Made by a program: the position numbers and the translations under genes. The notes under the pieces were generated by a model that was not told where the DNA came from, did not search any database, and was given only the letters and a program-made list of their open reading frames with translations. A DNA stretch of 64,000 nt from Cylindrospermum sp. FACHB-282 (lineage in GTDB: Bacteria > Cyanobacteriota > Cyanobacteriia > Cyanobacteriales > Nostocaceae): the NCBI RefSeq assembly GCF_014697195.1, contig NZ_JACJRJ010000036.1, forward strand, positions 1-64,000, written 5' to 3'. Of the stretch, positions 20,363-30,387 are shown one piece after another. The first letter of the stretch is position 1, and every line of letters begins with the position of its first letter.

Positions 20363-20842
20363 TCAAAAAAAAGCCATCACAGCAGCCGGAGAACCTGAAC
20401 CATCGCGCAACCGGAGAACCCCAATCACCAAAGTAGTACCTTGGGGTGGTAGCTGATCTAAATTGGTGAGATTCTCCAAGACAATACGTGGCTGTGCTAG
20501 TACCAGATGGTTAGTTGCAAAAGTGCTGTCTTGTCCAGAGTCTACACCATGAGTATCAAAATTAACTGCTGCTGCTGGGCGAATATCTATAACTACCGCA
20601 GGTACGACCAAAGACTGGGCGGGGTATTGGTCAATTCCGATACCTGAATTATCAAAACTGTTAGGGGCATTAATATGAGTGGCGCTATGTTCCCCTAAGG
20701 AAAAACGCCGCAGGTAATAGCCATCTTTGGGGATTTCAGCAACGGAGGAAAATTCCACTGGGGAATCTCCCGGCCATTGAGGAATACCTGTGTCGATTAT
20801 GTGACTCAGATGAATCACGCGGGAGTAGTATATGGTTGGCAT
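20363..20842 (-). CDS. Cyclase family (kynurenine-formamidase-like) protein, internally shortened
   Basis: 159 residues from MPTIYYSRVIHLSH; a start at 20881 would add 13 residues with no family match. The N-terminal half matches the family: HLSHIIDTGIPQWPGD and the metal-binding-type box GEHSATHINAPNSF. The C-terminal end (DTHGVDSGQ...LVIGVLRLRDGSGSPAAVMAF) is also the family's usual end. Between VVIDIRPAAAVN and FDTHGVDSG the middle is missing. Normal members (about 210-260 residues) have roughly 70-80 residues there, including a TGW strand and the PG(F/L)S helix. The reading frame is intact across the junction. Probably an in-frame internal deletion, and function is doubtful. Confidence 0.7.
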   Translation of the reverse strand: MPTIYYSRVIHLSHIIDTGIPQWPGDSPVEFSSVAEIPKDGYYLRRFSLGEHSATHINAPNSFDNSGIGIDQYPAQSLVVPAVVIDIRPAAAVNFDTHGVDSGQDSTFATNHLVLAQPRIVLENLTNLDQLPPQGTTLVIGVLRLRDGSGSPAAVMAFF

Positions 20843-20929
20843 ATTTACTGAGCCAAGCTGAATATTTATGTGCAAAAACAACTATATTCGGCAATTATAG
20901 AGACGTTGTATGCAACGTCTCTAGATTGA

Positions 20930-21424
20930 TTACGCCGGAGTAAACTTCAGCGCCACCCCATTCATGCAATAGCGTTTACCAGTGGGTGCAGGGCCATCGT
21001 TAAACACATGACCTAGATGCCCACCACAGCGGCTGCAATGTACTTCAGTTCTAGTCATAAACAAGGTACGATCTACGGTAGTGGCGATCGCCCCCTCAAT
21101 GGGGTTAAAGAAGCTGGGCCAGCCAGTACCACTGTTAAACTTAGTATCCGATGTAAATAGTGGCAGTTCACACCCTGCACACACATAAGTGCCTTGAGCA
21201 TATTGTTTATCCAGTGGGCTGGTGTGAGCGCGTTCTGTCCCATGTTTCCGCAATACATAAAACTGTTCCGGCGTTAAAGTCTTACTCCACTCTTCTTCAG
21301 GTTTAGTAATTTCAAACTCAGTCTTGGAAGTTGCCATAGTTTCTGAACTCCGATTGATATAGCGAAACAAAAAGGCTGTGCCCACTAATGCGGCACTAAT
21401 CTGTAAAAAATAGCGTTTGTCCAT
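20930..21424 (-). CDS. msrB: Peptide-methionine (R)-S-oxide reductase
   Basis: 164 residues. It repairs methionine-R-sulfoxide in oxidised proteins. An N-terminal hydrophobic segment (FLQISAALVGTAFLFRYI, 6-23) suggests membrane anchoring or export, which is longer than cytosolic MsrB. The domain has the two zinc CxxC pairs (CAGC and CSRC), the SGTGWPSFF box, GHLGHVF and the catalytic Cys in RYCMNGVAL. The gene is transcribed with the cyclase-like gene downstream in the same direction, about 90 bases apart. An internal MATSK methionine (residue 30) could give a soluble form. Confidence 0.93.
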   Translation of the reverse strand: MDKRYFLQISAALVGTAFLFRYINRSSETMATSKTEFEITKPEEEWSKTLTPEQFYVLRKHGTERAHTSPLDKQYAQGTYVCAGCELPLFTSDTKFNSGTGWPSFFNPIEGAIATTVDRTLFMTRTEVHCSRCGGHLGHVFNDGPAPTGKRYCMNGVALKFTPA

Positions 21425-21560
21425 ATATCTATATTAATAACCAACTACACTGGGTTACTGGAATACATCTGACGCTACATGGTAAATACCATAATATAGG
21501 TATTAGGGGTGATGCAGTAATTAATGCCTAATCCCCCATGACCAATTACCAATTTTACTA

Positions 21561-21860
21561 ATGTCTAACCAAACTCTTTGCGTTGTTGCCCGTTTTAATG
21601 CTTTACCTGACAAAATAGAAGCGCTAAAAGCTCTATTGTTAGAATTGATTGAGCCAACCCGACAGGAGCCAGGTGCGATTAAGTATGAACTCTTGCAAAA
21701 CCAGGCTGACTCCGCAGAGTTTACTTTTGTAGAAGAATGGGCATCTGATGAAGCCCTTAAGGTTCATCTAGCCTCACCCCATTTTCAAGCAGCTGCTGCT
21801 AAATTAGAGGCTTTGGTCGCTACACCACCGGAAATCCGCCGCTACAATCTTTTGGCGTAG
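21561..21860 (+). CDS. Antibiotic-biosynthesis-monooxygenase (YgiN-like) domain protein
   Basis: 99 residues, one ABM ferredoxin-like domain: CVVARFNALPDKIEALKALLLELIEPTRQEPGAIKYELLQN, then FTFVEEWASDEALKVHLASPHF. Members act as quinol or small aromatic monooxygenases without cofactor, or are of unknown role. It is divergent from msrB with about 135 bases between, which would fit an oxidative-stress context, but this is inference. Confidence 0.85.
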   Translation: MSNQTLCVVARFNALPDKIEALKALLLELIEPTRQEPGAIKYELLQNQADSAEFTFVEEWASDEALKVHLASPHFQAAAAKLEALVATPPEIRRYNLLA

Positions 21861-22102
21861 TTAAAATTCAGCAGTCTTGATATATTTAAACCAAATTCCG
21901 CAACTGAGTTGGTATAAAACTGGCTTTGGGACGATTTTAAGCGAATTGGTTGGGTAGAAGGATTACTTGGTAGCCCTGTTCAATAGTTGGAATATTTCAC
22001 CAATAAATTGTGAAGATTGCAGCGATCGCACCAAAATAGATGCAGCATTCTGAAGTATCTTGTTCCACAGCCATTAGTTTAAAATTCAGAGCTACTACAT
22101 CG

Positions 22103-22876
22103 ATGTGCCAACTGCTGGGAATGAATTGCAATGTGCCAACGGATATTTGTTTTTCCTTTGAAGGTTTTTCTGCACGGGGAGGAAAAACCGATGATCATCG
22201 CGATGGCTGGGGGATTGCGTTCTTTGAAAAAAAAGGATGTCGCATTTTTATAGATGCCAAACCCTCTGTAGCCTCTCCAGTGGCAGAGTTAGTCCGGAGT
22301 TATCCCATCCACTCTACCCATGTAATTGCCCATATCCGCAAAGCTACCCAAGGTGAAGTCGTCTTAGAAAATTGTCATCCTTTCCGGCGCGAACTGTGGG
22401 GGCGTTATTGGGTGTTTGCCCACAACGGAAATTTGCCAAATTTTCATCCTGAAAACAGGGGCTTTTTTCAATCTGTGGGTAATACCGATAGTGAACAAGC
22501 ATTTTGCTTGATGTTAGAAACATTGCGATCGCACTTTCCTCAAGGTAAGCCTCCCCTAGAAGAACTGTACCCGGTACTCTATAAAATCACAGAAACTTTA
22601 GCATCAATAGGCGTTTTTAACTACTTGCTGTCAGATGGAGAACACCTTTTTGCCCACTGCTCAACCAAACTCTGCTATATTGTCCGGCAAGCACCATTTG
22701 CTGCTGCTCACTTGATTGACCAAGACATGACCGTAGATTTTCGGGAGTTGACTTCACAGAGCGATCGCGTCGCTGTCATCGCCACCACCCCCCTCACCGA
22801 TAACGAAGTTTGGACACCAATCCAACCAGGAGAATTGCTAGTATTTCGGGATGGGCTACCGCTGAAGTCTGGATAG
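22103..22876 (+). CDS. Class II glutamine amidotransferase (YafJ-like)
   Basis: 257 residues if started at ATG 22103. This start is chosen over 22040 because family members need Cys as residue 2 to become the N-terminal nucleophile (MCQLLGMNCN). Other visible motifs: RGGKTDDHRDGWGIAFF, VIAHIRKATQG, the NCHPFRR glutamine-binding box, FAHNGNLP and NTDSEQAF. The domain hydrolyses glutamine to release ammonia, but no synthase domain is fused, so the acceptor is unknown. Stands alone, convergent with the regulator that follows. Confidence 0.88.
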   Translation: MCQLLGMNCNVPTDICFSFEGFSARGGKTDDHRDGWGIAFFEKKGCRIFIDAKPSVASPVAELVRSYPIHSTHVIAHIRKATQGEVVLENCHPFRRELWGRYWVFAHNGNLPNFHPENRGFFQSVGNTDSEQAFCLMLETLRSHFPQGKPPLEELYPVLYKITETLASIGVFNYLLSDGEHLFAHCSTKLCYIVRQAPFAAAHLIDQDMTVDFRELTSQSDRVAVIATTPLTDNEVWTPIQPGELLVFRDGLPLKSG

Positions 22877-22961
22877 GAGGGCGTTGGATCGACTCCATCA
22901 AAAATCCTACTTTACCAGGGTGAAAACGAAATATTTGCTGATTTTTGCCCGGACAAATCTC

Positions 22962-24182
22962 TTAATAAGAAAGTGCCAAATTATATGTGTGATTGACTCT
23001 TGAGTCAGTCTGTAAATACTTATCCACTATCCCCATTACTTTATCAGTTTCTACTGGTTTAGTGATAAAGTCCGTAGCACCATATACCTTAGACCGAACT
23101 CTATCAAAAAGACCATCACTACCCGTTAAAATCACCAACGGTGTATTGGCAAAAACAGAACTCCGTCTTAACTGAGCGCAGAGTTCGTATCCGTTGACGA
23201 CTGGCATCATTAAATCCAAAAAAATCAAGTCTGGCTGACTCTGAATGAGAATTGGTAGAGCTTGCACAGGATCTTGAATATTGATAAACCTCAGCCCATT
23301 TGAGCCAATAATCATTTCTAGCATTTTACAGACTTGGGGGCTATCATCTACACAGGCTATTAGTGGAGCATTCTTTGTCCTTGGTTGTGTAAAGTTATAG
23401 TTGTGTTTGACTTTAGTGCGTGGTAAGGGCAAGTCGGGTACTTCTATCAGTTCAGTAATTCCTTGATGGATATAGGGAAGCAATGAACGTGTAACTGGCA
23501 ATACACTCTGCTTCATTTTCACTGCTAAATCCCAGAGGCTATATTTGCCGTTGATGAACTTGGCAAAGTTTTTGTAGACAGCTGGACTTACCTGCCGCTG
23601 GAGTTGCTCTGGTTTCCGCAGAACTACTCCTAAGTTAGGAGAAAAACTCCCTAACCCAGCTTCTGACCATTTCTGCCAGGAGTCTTGCATTTGCTTGAGA
23701 GCTATACTTACACAAGTGGAACTGATTGGTGCTTCTAACCTCACTTGTTGTTGGCCTTTGGCGAGGCGTAGCCCATCGCAACTCAAAGAGGTAGAATTTG
23801 CTTGTTGAACTAGATCAAATAAAAGCTCTGCTATTGTATTGTCCACAATAGCCTTGATTTGTTCCCGTTGGATTTGCTGTTTTTTATATAATTTTTCCAG
23901 GAGTTGATAATCCCAGTAATCTATTAATAAATCTTCCGAGGTTAGCTCTACCTGAGCAATATCAATTTGGGGACAATTTTTAGCTATATTTCTACGCCAA
24001 CGACGAGCGGGATGAGTCCCTCCTGTCGCCCAAACTAGTTGTCCCAGTTGATAATAAAAAGTCCATTTATTTCCCTGGGAACTTGTAATTTTTAATTCCC
24101 CACTATATTGTTGTTGCGAACATTTTTTGAATTCATTAATAATAAATAGTGTGTTCGATTCTATAAGTGTTTCATTAGTCAT
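22962..24182 (-). CDS. PatA-like response regulator (DUF4388 plus receiver domain)
   Basis: 406 residues. The N-terminal PATAN/DUF4388 region (~8-110) shows YSGELKITSSQGNKWTFYYQLGQLVWATGG, as in cyanobacterial PatA, PixG and related regulators. A helical middle follows. The receiver domain (~273-390) has the acidic pair D279-D280, phospho-acceptor D323 (LIFLDLMMP), T353 and K375. There is no DNA-binding output. PatA-type proteins influence heterocyst pattern, phototaxis or motility by protein contacts. No cognate kinase or pil/che genes lie nearby, so the process is unknown. It is not called PatA itself. Confidence 0.85.
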   Translation of the reverse strand: MTNETLIESNTLFIINEFKKCSQQQYSGELKITSSQGNKWTFYYQLGQLVWATGGTHPARRWRRNIAKNCPQIDIAQVELTSEDLLIDYWDYQLLEKLYKKQQIQREQIKAIVDNTIAELLFDLVQQANSTSLSCDGLRLAKGQQQVRLEAPISSTCVSIALKQMQDSWQKWSEAGLGSFSPNLGVVLRKPEQLQRQVSPAVYKNFAKFINGKYSLWDLAVKMKQSVLPVTRSLLPYIHQGITELIEVPDLPLPRTKVKHNYNFTQPRTKNAPLIACVDDSPQVCKMLEMIIGSNGLRFINIQDPVQALPILIQSQPDLIFLDLMMPVVNGYELCAQLRRSSVFANTPLVILTGSDGLFDRVRSKVYGATDFITKPVETDKVMGIVDKYLQTDSRVNHTYNLALSY

Positions 24183-25187
24183 AATTCTAACCTTTGATCA
24201 CTAATTGATTTGGCAGAATGAAAATTTATCTCGACATATTACGATATGCTAAGTTTTGTTTAGAAAACTTCAATCAGTATAATCACGGATATTTGTTATA
24301 TTGATATTGATCATTGGTAATTTTGTCTTGAAGAAATAGTAGATAAGATGTATTTTTCATATTATGAGGAAGAACTAAGCCAAGATATGATTGCTACCGT
24401 GAAGTCAGGTGATCTTCATCACTAGCTAAAATACAGTTACTACAAGTGTTGCCGGAGCTAATGGGTTTAGACTATCAGAGTCACTACCAAGCCATTCATA
24501 GCCCAGTGTTACTGATAGATTTTTGGTACAGCAGAATTGGAAACTAAGGATAAACACCAAAGTTCCTGTAGGGTTGTGTAATCCCTTCCCTGGGTGCGTA
24601 CCACCAGGCGAGGCTTCTGAAAATTTGCCGGAGCCATTGAATATTAGGAAATATAAAGGCTGAAAAAGCCCCTTAGCATCTTTCTTGAGAGATATTTGAA
24701 TTAGCTTAATATCCATCTCCAAATAAATATTGTAAAAACATTAACTTTCTTGTACTGTACGGTGCGGTACTCATAGTCCTTAAAGTTTGGATGGTCCTTC
24801 CCCTTGACAAAATTAAGTAAAAGTTAAAGAGAGATTAAGAATTGCAAATTTAACTTTCGCTAGTTAAATAACTCTTCATAAATGCGATCGCACGGAGTGC
24901 CCCTTGGGGAAAACCCGTCCAATGTCCAATGAAAGGATAACTTTAATGAAGCCGTCGGAGGCGATTGCAGCACTACTACAGCACAGGCTTGAGGGCTAGA
25001 ACTACCAGAGATATTTCTAGTCAAAGTAATTTAAATTCTCTATCAAACTGCTACAATCCCCATATTCCCTATCAGAAATGTGATGTTTTTCCCACATTGA
25101 CGATCAGATACTTGCAATCATACATCACCATGAACTATATATACTGTATTCCCACCGATTAACTGTAGATTTAGAGGACGAGAGAAA
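24183..25187. other. Intergenic region upstream of the sulfate permease operon
   Basis: About 1 kb without a supported gene. A 98-codon minus frame (24426-24722) has no recognised family and poor coding character. The part nearest the operon (24770-25187) presumably holds its promoter; a TTGACA at 24805-24810 followed by AT-rich DNA is a possible -35 element. No operator could be assigned. Confidence 0.45.
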
Positions 25188-26333
25188 ATGAGTTTGTGGC
25201 AGCGCCAACTGAAACGATTGCAACTTATTGCTGAACAGAGAACCAATCGGTTCAGGCTGAATTCGCTCAAAGGCTTTGTATCATTATTTTTGGTAGGGAC
25301 GGTCTTGAGTGTGGCGCTTGCCGCCTGCTCTGGTGGAAATGTCAGCAACTCTACGGCTGATACCCCTGCGGCTAATCCTGTCGCCAACAATAAAGACAAA
25401 GTAGAACTAACCCTGGTGTCCTTTGCCGTCACCAAGGCAGCACATGAAGCCATCATTCCTAAATTTGTGGAAAGATGGAAGCAAGAACATAACCAAACCG
25501 TCGAATTTAAGCAAAGCTATGGTGGGTCTGGTTCTCAAACTCGCGCCGTCATTGATGGTTTGGAAGCAGATGTTGTCCACTTGGCACTGGCAGGGGATAC
25601 CGCAAAGATTGAAAAAGCTGGATTGATTCAGCCTGGTTGGGAGAAGGAAGTCCCCAACAATGCCATTGTCTCCAGATCGGTGGCAGCATTAATAACTCGC
25701 CCAGGTAACCCTAAAGGTATCAAGACCTGGGCAGATTTGGAAAAAGACGGGGTAAAACTAATTACCGCCGATCCCAAAACATCAGGTATTGCTAAGTGGA
25801 ATTTTCTGGCGCTGTGGAATTCCGTGATTAAAACCGGGGGAGATGAGGCGAAAGCTACCGCATTTGTGACAAAGGTTTACAACAATGTGCCAATTCTGAC
25901 GAAAGATGCTCGCGAAGCCACGGATACATTCGCCAAGCAAGGTCAGGGAGATGCCCTAATCAACTACGAAAACGAAATTATCCTGGCACAACAAAAGGGA
26001 GAAAAGGTTGAATATGTAGTTCCGGATGTCAACATTTCCATCGATAATCCCATCGCCGTAGTAGATAAAAACGTCGATAAGCACGGTAACCGTGAAGTGG
26101 CTGAAGGTTTTGTCAAATTTCTCTATACTCCAGAGGCACAGCAGGAGTTTATCAAATTAGGATTCCGACCGGCGGATGAGACTTTAGCCCAAACCAAGGA
26201 AGTTGCAGATAAATTTCCTAAAGTGAAAACTCTGGGTACGGTTCAAGACCTTGGCGGCTGGGAGGCTGTCGATAAGAACTTCTTCGCAGACGGCGCTCTT
26301 TTTGACAAGATTCAAGCCCAAAAGAAACGGTAA
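25188..26333 (+). CDS. sbpA: Sulfate/thiosulfate ABC transporter substrate-binding lipoprotein
   Basis: 381 residues. It binds sulfate in the periplasm and delivers it to CysTW. A long basic N-terminus precedes the hydrophobic segment and the lipobox ALAAC (Cys47), so it is membrane-anchored. Family motifs: LTLVSFAVTKAAHEAIIPKF, QSYGGSGSQTRAVIDGLEADVVHLAL, and VYNNVPILTKDAREATDTF, ending GDALINYENE. First gene of a same-direction set with cysT, cysW and a NIL-domain gene; about 200 bases separate it from cysT. The transporter ATPase (cysA) is not in the window. Confidence 0.93.
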   Translation: MSLWQRQLKRLQLIAEQRTNRFRLNSLKGFVSLFLVGTVLSVALAACSGGNVSNSTADTPAANPVANNKDKVELTLVSFAVTKAAHEAIIPKFVERWKQEHNQTVEFKQSYGGSGSQTRAVIDGLEADVVHLALAGDTAKIEKAGLIQPGWEKEVPNNAIVSRSVAALITRPGNPKGIKTWADLEKDGVKLITADPKTSGIAKWNFLALWNSVIKTGGDEAKATAFVTKVYNNVPILTKDAREATDTFAKQGQGDALINYENEIILAQQKGEKVEYVVPDVNISIDNPIAVVDKNVDKHGNREVAEGFVKFLYTPEAQQEFIKLGFRPADETLAQTKEVADKFPKVKTLGTVQDLGGWEAVDKNFFADGALFDKIQAQKKR

Positions 26334-26541
26334 TTAGTCAACCCCCTAATCGTGAGTCACCGTTAGCCAAATGGGGGAGTTAAAAATTCAAAATGAAAGA
26401 CTTAATTTTGAATTTTAGGTTGCAGCTTAGAAGCCTAGTAGAGTTGCAGAGCAAAGCTTATCGCTTTCTTAGCTACGATTTGGTGAACAGTAGAAACAGA
26501 ACCGACAACTGGCAAAACTTCTTTTTAATTTTGAATTGTTT

Positions 26542-27411
26542 ATGAGTCTATCTCCTTCTGTGCAAATTGACAGTAAAACTCCTGTCTGGAAGGTATTCTT
26601 GGAGCAGTTAATTCGCCTTCCTTGGACTTGGCGAATTACTCTGGGATACCTGAGTGTGATGTTATTTCTTCCCATCGCTGCCATGTTTCTGAAAGCGAGT
26701 ACTGAACCTCCTGCTAGGTTTTGGGAAATCGCTACTAGTGAAATCGCACTAGCAACCTACAATGTCACCTTTGTCACGTCAATTTTCGCGGCTTTGCTCA
26801 ATGGCGTCTTTGGGACTCTGATAGCTTGGGTTTTGGTGCGCTATGACTTTCCCCTGAAACGCATAATTGATGCCACAGTGGATTTACCCTTTGCCCTGCC
26901 AACATCGGTTGCTGGGCTAACACTGGCAACTGTTTACAGTGATAATGGCTGGATTGGTTCACTGCTGGCGCCACTAGGTATTAAGGTATCCTTTACCCGC
27001 TTGGGTGTAGGGGTGGCGATGATATTTATCTCACTGCCTTTTGTGGTGCGGACTGTGCAACCTGTGCTTCAAGAAATGGAATATGAAATTGAAGAAGCTG
27101 CTTGGTCTCTGGGGGCTTCTCAATGGCAAACTTTCTGGAAAGTGATTTTGCCGCCTTTGTTTCCCACAATTTTGACTGGTGTGGCTTTGGGTTTCTCCCG
27201 TGCCGTTGGGGAGTATGGTTCAACGGTGATTATCTCTTCCAATACGCCTTTTCAAGATTTGATCGCACCTGTGCTGATTTTCCAACGTTTAGAGCAGTAT
27301 GACTATTCTGGTGCAACTGTAATTGGCATGGTTTTATTAGCAATTTCCTTGGTGTTGCTACTGGCAATTAATTTCTTACAAGCTTGGGCGAGACGATATG
27401 ACCAGAGATAG
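26542..27411 (+). CDS. cysT: Sulfate ABC transporter permease CysT
   Basis: 289 residues from ATG 26542; the frame also opens with TTG two codons earlier. Inner-membrane permease with about six helices; the first ([21 protein letters not shown]) follows a short cytosolic leader. The EAA loop that contacts the ATPase is [22 protein letters not shown]. It forms a heterodimer with CysW. Its last 14 bases overlap the start of cysW, so the two are translationally coupled. Confidence 0.93.
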   Translation: MSLSPSVQIDSKTPVWKVFLEQLIRLPWTWRITLGYLSVMLFLPIAAMFLKASTEPPARFWEIATSEIALATYNVTFVTSIFAALLNGVFGTLIAWVLVRYDFPLKRIIDATVDLPFALPTSVAGLTLATVYSDNGWIGSLLAPLGIKVSFTRLGVGVAMIFISLPFVVRTVQPVLQEMEYEIEEAAWSLGASQWQTFWKVILPPLFPTILTGVALGFSRAVGEYGSTVIISSNTPFQDLIAPVLIFQRLEQYDYSGATVIGMVLLAISLVLLLAINFLQAWARRYDQR

Positions 27412-28231
27412 AGCCAAACAAGAGCAAAGTTGGGTACCGGCGGTTTTGATTGGTATTGCGATCGCCTATTTAGCCCTAGTTCAATATATCCCAGCGATCA
27501 ACGTTTTTGTCCAAGCTTTCCACAAGGGAGTAGGCCCATTTTTTGCCAACTTAACACGCCCTGCCTTTCTGCATGCAGCTTGGCTAACGCTGATACTGGC
27601 TGTGATTGCAGTGCCGATAAATACGGTGTTTGGTCTATGTGCCGCTTGGGCGATCGCTCGCCATAAGTTCCCCGGTCGCGCTATAATTTTGAGCATTATT
27701 GACCTCCCCTTTTCCATCTCGCCGGTGGTGGCCGGATTAATGATTGTGCTACTGTATGGGCGACAAGGGTGGTTTGGCCCTTGGCTCCAAGAGCATAATA
27801 TTCAGGTTGTCTTTGCCTTTCCCGGCATGGTGCTGGCTACAGCATTTGTGAGTATGCCCTTTGTTGCTAGGGAAGTAATTCCTGTGTTAGAAGAATTCGG
27901 CAGCGACCAAGAAGAAGCTGCTAAAACCTTGGGTGCAAACGATTGGCAGATATTTTGGCGGGTTACCCTGCCCAGCATCCGTTGGGGCTTACTCTACGGG
28001 ATAATTTTAACCAATGCCAGAGCAATGGGTGAATTTGGGGCGGTTTCTGTAGTCTCTGGCAATATTGGTAATACAACCCAGAGTCTACCACTGTTTGTTG
28101 AGGATGCTTACAAACAGTATGAAACGGAAGCTGCCTTCTCTGCGGCTGTACTCTTGGGACTGCTAGCAGTCGTAACTTTAGTACTGAAGGAGATTCTCGA
28201 ACGGAAAACCCGCATTAAAGATGTTGAATAG
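27398..28231 (+). CDS. cysW: Sulfate ABC transporter permease CysW
   Basis: 277 residues, the second permease of the sulfate transporter. The EAA loop is [22 protein letters not shown], and the helix [14 protein letters not shown] and the [13 protein letters not shown] segment are typical of CysW. It overlaps cysT by 14 bases upstream and the NIL-domain gene by 11 bases downstream, so all three are one transcript. Confidence 0.93.
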   Translation: MTRDRAKQEQSWVPAVLIGIAIAYLALVQYIPAINVFVQAFHKGVGPFFANLTRPAFLHAAWLTLILAVIAVPINTVFGLCAAWAIARHKFPGRAIILSIIDLPFSISPVVAGLMIVLLYGRQGWFGPWLQEHNIQVVFAFPGMVLATAFVSMPFVAREVIPVLEEFGSDQEEAAKTLGANDWQIFWRVTLPSIRWGLLYGIILTNARAMGEFGAVSVVSGNIGNTTQSLPLFVEDAYKQYETEAAFSAAVLLGLLAVVTLVLKEILERKTRIKDVE

Positions 28232-28526
28232 CACAACCAAGCAGTTAATTTTTGATATGGCTAGTGATCACAATACCCTTACCCATAAACAGATTCAGGT
28301 CAGGATTCCCAACGACTATCATCAGGAACCTGTAATTTCTCGCCTGGTATCTGACTACGGACTAGTTGTGAATATCACGGCGGCGCTTTTGGCTGCCAAT
28401 GCTGTTGGCGATGGTTGGTTTAAACTGGGGTTAGAAGGAACAGAAACCCAAATTCAAAATGGGCTAACCTATCTCCAAAATTTGGAGTTGCAAGTCTGGG
28501 ATGAACGTGACATACTTCTAGATTGA
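28221..28526 (+). CDS. NIL-domain protein of the sulfate permease operon
   Basis: 101 residues. The NIL domain (ferredoxin-like fold, first described at the C-terminus of methionine-importer ATPases and beside some ferredoxins) covers most of the protein: IQVRIPNDYHQEPVISRLVSDYGLVVNI...GDGWFKLGLEGTETQIQNGLTYL. Translation may start at 28221, overlapping the cysW stop, or at an internal ATG at 28257. In MetN the domain senses methionine. Here, with a sulfate transporter, it may sense a sulfur metabolite and gate transport; this is inferred from context only. Confidence 0.8.
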   Translation: MLNSTTKQLIFDMASDHNTLTHKQIQVRIPNDYHQEPVISRLVSDYGLVVNITAALLAANAVGDGWFKLGLEGTETQIQNGLTYLQNLELQVWDERDILLD

Positions 28527-28551
28527 TGCCAGCCTACAGTGTAGGCTTGTC

Positions 28552-28617
28552 AAAAAAAATCCGGTAGAAAGTGCCAACAATCTCTGCAAAACACTTTAAC
28601 TACCGTGGATTTTTTTA
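28552..28617. terminator. Bidirectional terminator between the sulfate operon and amt
   Basis: A long imperfect stem pairs AAAAAAATCCGGTAGAAAGTG with CACTTTAACTACCGTGGATTTTTTT, leaving A and T tracts at both outer ends. It therefore works for either direction of the convergent genes. A smaller palindrome AGCCTACAGTGTAGGCT lies just upstream at 28531-28547. Confidence 0.8.
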
Positions 28618-28642
28618 CTTTTAATCTCAAAGTGTTGCTGAT

Positions 28643-30115
28643 TTATTCACCCTCAAAGCTACCGACTCCAGGTTTCTGAGAGCGATGTTTTTCTTCTTCT
28701 TCGACAAATTGCTCAACTGCATAGACATCTGGCCAAACTGTCGCGCCGTGTTCATAAGCATCAATACCAATGCGATCGGCTTCGGGATCTACACGCAGGT
28801 GGCCGATAGCCTTCAGACCACCAAACATCAAAAAGGCAAAGGCAATGGTGAAAAGTGCGATCGCCACTATACCCAAAAGTTGTACTAAGAGCAAGTCAAA
28901 GCCACCGCCTAAAAATAACCCAGCTTTTTTGTTCAGTGTCAGTTCTGACTGACCAAATAAGCCGATGGCGATCGTACCCATCATACCGTTGATACCGTGA
29001 ACCGCAAAGGCTCCCACTGGATCATCAATGTGGAGTGATTCCACAAAATCAATCCCCCACACTACCAAAATCCCACCAGTGAGTCCAATTACCACTGAAG
29101 CCCAAGGTGCAACAAAAGCGCAACCAGCAGTAATTCCCACTAATCCTGCCAGAGAACCGTTCAGACAATAAACTAAATCCCACTTACCTGAACGTAAGTA
29201 TTGATAAAGCATCGCCGCAATAGCACCAGCGCCAGCCCCAATGGTGGTATTGATAGTAACTAAACCAATTAAGCCAGGATTACCAGTACCGAGGGTGGAA
29301 CCTGGGTTGAAACCGTACCAGCCAAACCAGAGAATCATGGTTCCCAAGGTCGCTAAACCCAAATTATGGGCTGGTGGGATTGTTCCCCAAGCCGGACGTC
29401 CAGGACGCGGGCCAAGTAAATAAGCACCAACTAGGGCTGTCCAACCACCGACGCTGTGAACGACAGAACTACCAGCAAAGTCATGGAAACTCATTTTGGC
29501 TAACCAGCCGTTAGCATTCCAAACCCAGTGGACGATGATTGGGTAGCTGATGGCCCCCATCACAGCGCTATAGATTAAGTCACCAATAAAGTCTGTTCTT
29601 CCAGCCATCGAACCAGTGGTGATGGTACTGGCAGTTGCAGCGAAGGCAAACTGGAAGAAAAATAAGGTGTAGGCATTTAGCTGTGAGGGAATCCCTGGTA
29701 CTGTGCCCATTGGGAAAACACCATCTACTGGTAGCTGACTGAGGAAAAAGGTATCTGTACCAAAAAATCCGCCTGCACTTGTACCGAAGGCAATACCAAA
29801 TCCGACACCCCACCAGACTAAAATGGTGACAGCAGCATCAACGAAGTTTTCTAATAAGGCGTTAACTACACCTCTTTGGCGGAGCAAACCTGCTTCTAAC
29901 ATCGAAAAGCCGGTTTGCATGAAGAATACTAAAAACCCAGTTAGCAGTACCCAAGTAGTGTCAATGGAAATTTGTAATTTCGCTGTAGTGTCTGCTAGAG
30001 AGTTGAGGGTTGGAGGATCTGCCGCTTGGACAACTGTCGGCGCACAAACGGCAAACACCATTGAACCAATCGCCAGCGCCAGTAGGCGGTGCCAGGGTCT
30101 AATACGCTTATTCAT
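28643..30115 (-). CDS. amt: Ammonium transporter of the Amt family
   Basis: 490 residues from ATG 30115 (AGGAA about ten bases upstream); a TTG at 30136 would add seven residues. A cleavable signal peptide (ending TVVQA) precedes 11 membrane helices, as in bacterial Amt proteins. Conserved regions: TTWVLLTGFLVFFMQTGFSMLEAGLLR (first helix), the FHDFAGSSVVHSVGGWTAL box with the pore His, the GAFAVHGINGMMGTIA segment with the second pore His, and the NPGSTL loop. The length with a ~60-residue cytosolic tail is normal. An NtcA-type site lies ~270 bases upstream. No glnB/glnK is adjacent here. Confidence 0.94.
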   Translation of the reverse strand: MNKRIRPWHRLLALAIGSMVFAVCAPTVVQAADPPTLNSLADTTAKLQISIDTTWVLLTGFLVFFMQTGFSMLEAGLLRQRGVVNALLENFVDAAVTILVWWGVGFGIAFGTSAGGFFGTDTFFLSQLPVDGVFPMGTVPGIPSQLNAYTLFFFQFAFAATASTITTGSMAGRTDFIGDLIYSAVMGAISYPIIVHWVWNANGWLAKMSFHDFAGSSVVHSVGGWTALVGAYLLGPRPGRPAWGTIPPAHNLGLATLGTMILWFGWYGFNPGSTLGTGNPGLIGLVTINTTIGAGAGAIAAMLYQYLRSGKWDLVYCLNGSLAGLVGITAGCAFVAPWASVVIGLTGGILVVWGIDFVESLHIDDPVGAFAVHGINGMMGTIAIGLFGQSELTLNKKAGLFLGGGFDLLLVQLLGIVAIALFTIAFAFLMFGGLKAIGHLRVDPEADRIGIDAYEHGATVWPDVYAVEQFVEEEEKHRSQKPGVGSFEGE

Positions 30116-30387
30116 TGCTGTTTTTCCTGCTCGCAAAGCCGTAATTTAAGTTCTAAAAATGCTTACCAAAACAAATTAATTTAATTAGGGTAATTAAACA
30201 AGGTTTTAACCAAAAGTTTTGGACAAGAATTGTCTCATGGTCTTTGTCAGTTGTTTATTTTTTCTTATATTTCCAGGTGTTTTAATTCCTATCAACAAAA
30301 GTGATTCAGCGAAAAAGATGATATTTTTCGCTTATGCATAAACAGATAAATTTGACTGATTTTCTATTTAAAAAAATAAAAAAATCT

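Noticed and set aside
24426-24722. 98-codon minus frame upstream of the sulfate operon
   Set aside because: No recognisable domain, odd composition, no partner gene; not supported as coding.
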